Shown: one piece after another, positions 23,412 through 27,315 of the stretch
Position numbering within the stretch: the first letter of the stretch is position 1
How the letters are laid out: each line of letters opens with the position of its first letter
NCBI GenBank assembly: GCA_044232905.1
Contig: JBIIKZ010000027.1
Coordinates: forward strand, 1 to 27,315
DNA length: 27,315 nucleotides
Source of the DNA: CANHVK01 sp044232905
GTDB lineage: Bacteria; Bacteroidota; Bacteroidia; Flavobacteriales_D; Crocinitomicaceae
Direction of reading: 5' to 3'
Made by a program: the position numbers and the translations under genes
Notes under the pieces: generated by a model
What the model saw: only the letters and a program-made list of their open reading frames with translations
Database searches by the model: none
What the model was told of the DNA's origin: nothing

Positions 23412-24511
23412 AGTGCTTCATAAACAGGTAGAACGTTCTCAATTCTGAATGTTTGTGCATGTTTCCATGCTTGTTGTTTAAACTGTTGTAATACTGTTTC
23501 ATTTTGTAGAATAGACTTTGCATTAATCGCCATATCCTCTACGTCTCCTACATTGGATAAATACCCTGAATAACCATGTTTATTTACTTCTGGTATTCCT
23601 CCAGTGTTGGATGAAATTACTGGTACACCCAATGCCATTGCCTCCAGTGCTGCTAGACCAAAACTTTCTGTTTCGGAAGGAAGTATGAATAAATCACTTA
23701 TTTGTAAGACAGGTGTTGTGTCACGAACTTTTCCAACAAAAATAACTCGGTCACATATTTTCAATTCTCGCGCTAATCTTTCTGCTGTGCTTCTTTCAGG
23801 TCCATCTCCAGCAAACAATAATTTAGAGGGAATATCTTCATTTAATCGCGCGAAAACAGCAACAACATCCTCTACACGTTTTACCTTTCTGAAATTTGAA
23901 ATGTGACAAATGATACGTTCATCATCTAAGGCGTATTTTCTTCGTATTTCTAAATCTTGTGAAGGAAATACAGCAGGGACATGAATGAAGTTCGGGATTA
24001 CAGTAATTTCTCGTTCTGTCGCGAAGTGTTCGTAGGTATCTTTTTTCAAACTATCAGAAACGGTCGTTACAGCATCAGACTTGTTTAAACAAAAAGTAAT
24101 AACAGGTTCAAACGATGGGTCTTTACCTACTAAGGTAATATCTGTACCATGTAATGTTGTAATGAAAGGAATGTGAATTCCTTGCGTCTTTAAAATCTCT
24201 TTTGCCATATACGCTGCAGAAGCATGCGGAATAGCATAATGTACATGTAAAAGTTCTAACCCTTCATACTTAACAACATCTACAATTTTGGATGTTAATA
24301 CCGTTTCATATGGTTGAAAATCAAACAATGGATAATCGGATACTGAAACTTCATGGTAGAAAATATTTTGACGAAAGCTCCCTAAACGAACAGGTTGTGA
24401 ATAGGTTATGAAATGAATCTCGTGGCCTTTTACAGCAAGTGCTTTCCCTAATTCTGTTGCAACAACACCACTTCCTCCAAATGTTGGGTATAAAACAATT
24501 CCAATTTTCAT
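23384..24511 (-). CDS. bshA: N-acetyl-alpha-D-glucosaminyl L-malate synthase (bacillithiol biosynthesis)
   Basis: 375 residues, GT4 family. MKIGIVLYPTFGGSGVVATELG, the HVHYAIPHASAAYMAKEIL segment, TLHGTDITLVGKD and FILPSETESFGLAALEAMALG are characteristic of BshA. It transfers GlcNAc from UDP-GlcNAc to L-malate, the first step of bacillithiol synthesis, in the cytoplasm. The retaining GT4 E-x7-E motif lies in ETESFGLAALEA. It starts 3 bp after the stop of the serine hydrolase gene, so it is co-transcribed with it. The bshB deacetylase and bshC ligase genes are not in this window. The bacilliredoxin fragment at 1-246 uses the same thiol system. The 3' end overlaps the EI24-like gene by 28 bp. 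Confidence 0.95.
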   Translation of the reverse strand: MKIGIVLYPTFGGSGVVATELGKALAVKGHEIHFITYSQPVRLGSFRQNIFYHEVSVSDYPLFDFQPYETVLTSKIVDVVKYEGLELLHVHYAIPHASAAYMAKEILKTQGIHIPFITTLHGTDITLVGKDPSFEPVITFCLNKSDAVTTVSDSLKKDTYEHFATEREITVIPNFIHVPAVFPSQDLEIRRKYALDDERIICHISNFRKVKRVEDVVAVFARLNEDIPSKLLFAGDGPERSTAERLARELKICDRVIFVGKVRDTTPVLQISDLFILPSETESFGLAALEAMALGVPVISSNTGGIPEVNKHGYSGYLSNVGDVEDMAINAKSILQNETVLQQFKQQAWKHAQTFRIENVLPVYEALYKEVLSFN

Positions 24512-24514
24512 AAA

Positions 24515-25873
24515 TTATTTTTTAGTACGTTTCAACACTGCTTCGTAAATGACTTGTTGAATATTTGTTCGGATATTCATATCTCTTATTTTCCAATTCT
24601 CAGCACTTGGACATACACGATTGGAAAGAAAAACATAGTTTATTTTATACACCGGATCCGCCCAAGTAAATGTACCTGTAAATCCAGAGTGACCATAACT
24701 TTCTGCAGATACTAACGCACATGTTTGACCTTTTTTACTAGGTGTAGGTTTGTCGAATCCAGCACCACGACGATTCCCTTTGAATTGAACTCTGGTAAAT
24801 TCATCCACCACTTTTTCATCCAATAATTGCAGTTTTCCTGCTTTCCCTTTATTTAAAAACAACTGCATTATTGTCGCTAAATCGTGTGCATTTGAAAACA
24901 AACCTGCGTGACCTCCTACTCCACCTAACATAGCAGCGCCAGGATCGTGTACATATCCATGAACTTGTTGCCCTCTAAATGTTTTGTCATTTTCCGTAGG
25001 AACAATTTTATCTAACATATACCAAGTCAGTGGTTTGTATCCAATATGTGTCAATCCTAACTTAGTGTAAATTTCTTCTTGTAAGAATACATCCATGGAT
25101 TTACCACTTTGTTTTTCAATGATTTTCTTCATAAAGTAATACCCTAAATCCGAGTATTCATAGTGGTTTCCAGGAGTTAAACTACTAGCTAAAAGACGTT
25201 GGTAAATGGTATCTGTATAGGAAGAATTCAGCCATAAATCTTTTGCTACTTCGTTTTCATACCCATTTGCTTTTGCCGTTTTGTATAATTCAGAAGCTGG
25301 CTTTCCATTTTTTAAGGTTTTTTGATAGAATGGTATCCATGCAACTAAACCGGCTTGATGTGCCATCATATCGCGAATAAGCATCTTTGAAAATTTACCA
25401 TCTCCTACTAAATCTGGCAAATAATCGTTTAAATGTTTCTCTAAAGAAAATAAATTCATAGTTTGTAAGCGCATTAAAGCGAGTGTTGAACCAGCGATTT
25501 TGGTTACTGAAGCTATGTCATATAAATAATCGTTTCGGATAGAATCATTATTACCATACATGCTTGTCCCGAAATTCTTCTGGTAAATGATTTTTCCATC
25601 TACTGCGACTAAAATTTGACATCCTGGAAATGCACCTGCTTTAATAGCGTTAAGTGCTATCTGATCTACTTTATCTAAATCCGTCGAAATAATACCTAAG
25701 GATTCAGGTTTTGCTTTCGCCAATAAAATATTATCCGGTAAAAGCACTTCTTTGGATGTTTTTTTTTCTGTTTTAGTTGTTTTTAAATCCTTGTTTTGAC
25801 AAGAAGAATTCATCCATCCATAGGATATGATACACAAAAACAACACTAAACCAGAAACAAGAATTTTACGCAT
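24515..25873 (-). CDS. Serine hydrolase, beta-lactamase (class C-like) family
   Basis: 452 residues. Catalytic motifs: S122-V-T-K125 (SxxK, in YDIASVTKIAGST), Y240-S-D (in YEYSDLGYYFM, the YxN position carrying D), and H395-S-G (in YGHSGFTGTFTW) as the third motif. An N-terminal hydrophobic segment (about 4-20) precedes C25. SSCQNK may be a lipoprotein cysteine, but N at -3 makes the lipobox atypical, so cleavage by signal peptidase I or II cannot be decided. Family members include penicillin-binding proteins, esterases and peptidases (Pfam Beta-lactamase, EstB-like); in Bacteroidota the domain is also found fused to GH3 enzymes, but it stands alone here. It is first in a two-gene unit with bshA. 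The role is unknown. Confidence 0.88.
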   Translation of the reverse strand: MRKILVSGLVLFLCIISYGWMNSSCQNKDLKTTKTEKKTSKEVLLPDNILLAKAKPESLGIISTDLDKVDQIALNAIKAGAFPGCQILVAVDGKIIYQKNFGTSMYGNNDSIRNDYLYDIASVTKIAGSTLALMRLQTMNLFSLEKHLNDYLPDLVGDGKFSKMLIRDMMAHQAGLVAWIPFYQKTLKNGKPASELYKTAKANGYENEVAKDLWLNSSYTDTIYQRLLASSLTPGNHYEYSDLGYYFMKKIIEKQSGKSMDVFLQEEIYTKLGLTHIGYKPLTWYMLDKIVPTENDKTFRGQQVHGYVHDPGAAMLGGVGGHAGLFSNAHDLATIMQLFLNKGKAGKLQLLDEKVVDEFTRVQFKGNRRGAGFDKPTPSKKGQTCALVSAESYGHSGFTGTFTWADPVYKINYVFLSNRVCPSAENWKIRDMNIRTNIQQVIYEAVLKRTKK

Positions 25874-25894
25874 ATTTTTTCAAAGTTAACGAAT

Positions 25895-25902
25895 CAAATT
25901 TA
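25895..25902 (-). promoter_or_regulatory. Probable -7 element for the serine hydrolase-bshA unit
   Basis: On the minus strand the bases read TAAATTTG, an exact TAnnTTTG match, 22 bp before the ATG at 25873. No TTG -33 element lies at 17-23 bp. The leader would be only about 10-15 bases. Confidence 0.4.
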
Positions 25903-26009
25903 CCTATTTTATAGGTTTACAGATCTATTTTTTTAAAAAATCAGATAGCATATATATAAAACACTATATAGACCAATGTAAAACTATTCATTTGTTGCAA
26001 CTTACATTT

Positions 26010-26037
26010 TTGATACTAAACAATTATGTTATTTTTG
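26010..26037 (+). promoter_or_regulatory. Bacteroidota-type promoter for the small lipoprotein gene
   Basis: TTG at 26010-26012 and TATTTTTG at 26030-26037 are separated by 17 bp; both boxes match the consensus. Transcription should begin near 26044, so an ATG at 26026 would be upstream of the transcript and the ATG at 26062 is the real start. Confidence 0.65.
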
Positions 26038-26061
26038 TTGGAATATTTTATGTTCTTAGCA

Positions 26062-26442
26062 ATGAAATTCAATTTTGTATTTTTCTCCTTCCTTATTTCA
26101 ATCCTTGGATGTAGTAAACTAAATGATACTGAAAAACCTGTTATCAAAATTATTTCACCGAATCAAAACGACACTATTCCTGCTAGTTCTTCTGAGGTTA
26201 GTTTGCAATTTACAGCAATCGACAACATTGCATTATCTTCACTCATTTTAGAAATAAACGATACGAATGGAAGTACCTATTTTGCAGATTCAAAAAAATT
26301 ATATGGTAAAAATTACAGTTATAAAAATTCTTTTGTTGTGTTGAAAAACACAAAATTGAAAGCTTTAGTGATGAAAGTTCATGTGCTAGATGATGCCAAA
26401 AACGATTGTGTTTCAACAACAACCTTCTATTTGGCTCCATAA
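26062..26442 (+). CDS. Small lipoprotein with Ig-like domain, unknown function
   Basis: 126 residues from ATG 26062. The N-terminus MKFNFVFFSFLISILGCSK contains a lipobox (ILGC, lipid-modified C17), so the product is a lipoprotein, probably anchored in the outer membrane. The rest reads TEKPVIKIISPNQNDTIPASS and LQFTAIDNIALSSLILEIND, the pattern of a small Ig-like/DUF4625-type beta domain, where D-x-x-x-P-x-I and D-N-x-x-L are recurrent. A promoter (26010-26037) supports the chosen start over the in-frame ATG at 26026. It lies 79 bp before the M43 protease gene on the same strand and may share a transcript. Function is not known. Confidence 0.75.
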   Translation: MKFNFVFFSFLISILGCSKLNDTEKPVIKIISPNQNDTIPASSSEVSLQFTAIDNIALSSLILEINDTNGSTYFADSKKLYGKNYSYKNSFVVLKNTKLKALVMKVHVLDDAKNDCVSTTTFYLAP

Positions 26443-26521
26443 TTCATTTCTGCACTTAATTTATTTTGTAATTTTAAACTACCTTTTATAATTTATTGCG
26501 TCTATTTAAAAAATATTTTTT

Positions 26522-27315
26522 ATGATACAAAAAATTTCTGTTATTACTTTTTTACTCTTCTCCTTCTGGTTACAAGCGCAAGAAAGATGTGGTTTTGATC
26601 AATTACACAGACAACAATTGTCAAACAACGCTGATTTTAGTAGATCTGTCGATGATTTTGAACGAAATTTAATTGAGAATTTTCATTCGTTTAAATTAAA
26701 AGCAAACGGTTCGTATAAAATACCGTTAGTAATTCATGTTATGGATGCTAAAAATTCTTTAACGCAAATTACAGATGAACAAATCTATGCCGCTATTCAA
26801 AATTTGAATGAAACCTATCGTAAAGTAGCCGGTTCCCATGGAGATGGAAATGGTGTAGATGTAACAATTGAATTTGCTTTAGCAGTTCGCGATCCACAAG
26901 GTAATTGTACTACTGGTATTACTCGTAGAGATATGTCTTCTAATGCTAAATATATGGCAGCTGGTACGACATCAAATACAGATGGGATTTCAGATGCAAC
27001 ATTAAAAACATTTGATGTTTGGGACCAAAAAAAATATTACAATATTTGGTTAGTTTCGGAAATTGATAATAATAATGGAGGCTCAGGAACTCAAGGGTAT
27101 GCCTATTTCTCTTCTAGTCATGGGTATTCAAACGATGGAACTGTGATTTTAGTGAATGTATTTAAAAATAAAAATGATATTACTTTACCACACGAATTAG
27201 GTCATGCTTTAAATTTATTTCACAGTTTTGAAGGAGATCAAGATGCGCAGGGTAAATCTATTTGTCCTGTAAATACTAATTGTAACACCAATGGAGACAG
27301 AGTTTGTGACACACC
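26522..27315 (+). CDS. Secreted pappalysin-like M43 zinc metalloprotease, 5' part
   Basis: 264 complete codons read through to the window edge; the C-terminal part is missing. The signal peptide MIQKISVITFLLFSFWLQAQ is cleaved probably after Ala-Gln at 19-20. The zinc site HELGHALNLFH at 224-234 fits HExxHxxxxxH of metzincins, followed by FEGD. The CPVNTNCNTNGDRVCDTP pattern is typical of the M43 pappalysin/ulilysin group, where cysteines form conserved disulfides. A prodomain-like stretch (about 21-65) precedes PLVIHVM. In Bacteroidota such enzymes are often followed by a type IX secretion signal and PKD or Ig-like domains; these would be past the edge. No stop codon is seen, so the gene is truncated by the window, not by mutation. 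Confidence 0.9.
   Translation, partial: MIQKISVITFLLFSFWLQAQERCGFDQLHRQQLSNNADFSRSVDDFERNLIENFHSFKLKANGSYKIPLVIHVMDAKNSLTQITDEQIYAAIQNLNETYRKVAGSHGDGNGVDVTIEFALAVRDPQGNCTTGITRRDMSSNAKYMAAGTTSNTDGISDATLKTFDVWDQKKYYNIWLVSEIDNNNGGSGTQGYAYFSSSHGYSNDGTVILVNVFKNKNDITLPHELGHALNLFHSFEGDQDAQGKSICPVNTNCNTNGDRVCDT

Overview
The window is AT-rich, ordinary-looking chromosomal DNA of a Bacteroidota bacterium, most likely Flavobacteriales; a Fluviicola/Crocinitomicaceae-type lineage is a guess. The clues are A-rich translation starts without clear Shine-Dalgarno sites, promoters of the Bacteroidota type (TTG ... TAnnTTTG), a tRNA gene with no encoded CCA, bacillithiol genes (BshA and a bacilliredoxin), an aspartate-type HemB, and a secreted pappalysin-like M43 protease. 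I see no phage, insertion sequence, CRISPR array or rRNA.

Layout. 1-2340 (+): the 3' end of a bacilliredoxin gene, tatD, a type I asparaginase, tRNA-Ser(GGA) and its terminator. 2346-7965 (-): a YkgJ cysteine-cluster protein coupled to hemB, an acetyl-CoA acetyltransferase, ilvE and a dicarboxylate/amino-acid:cation symporter. 8104-9216 (+): an unassigned two-TM protein with a DUF3592-like region. 9253-11777 (-): a secreted leucine-rich-repeat protein coupled to a UMF1-type MFS transporter. 11840-15747 (-): a tight four-gene operon, in transcription order ribulose-phosphate 3-epimerase fused to a CBS pair, DAHP-synthase-family enzyme, KdsC-like HAD phosphatase with an extra N-terminal domain, and LYS1 (saccharopine dehydrogenase)-like oxidoreductase. 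15924-18624 (+): a secreted TPR protein and a short RecQ helicase. 18625-21924 (-): an operon of orphan ParA, two small unassigned proteins, a lone ABC ATPase with a TOBE-like tail, and a YihY/BrkB membrane protein. 22169-23411 (+): ribosomal protein L19 and an EI24/CysZ-like membrane protein. 23384-25873 (-): a serine beta-lactamase-like hydrolase followed by bshA. 26062-27315 (+): a small lipoprotein and the 5' part of an M43 metalloprotease.

The most interesting part is 11840-15747. Its gene logic copies the Kdo pathway (isomerase with CBS pair, then PEP aldol synthase, then HAD phosphatase). However, the isomerase is an epimerase-fold protein instead of a SIS protein, and the synthase carries the DAHP-synthase KPRTS motif, not the Kdo8P-synthase motif. 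It may make or regulate a 3-deoxy-ulosonate, or adjust carbon flow into the shikimate pathway. Second is the ParA operon at 18625-21924, whose small lysine-starting partner protein looks like a possible cargo adaptor. All functional statements are read from sequence motifs and remembered family features; no database search was run.
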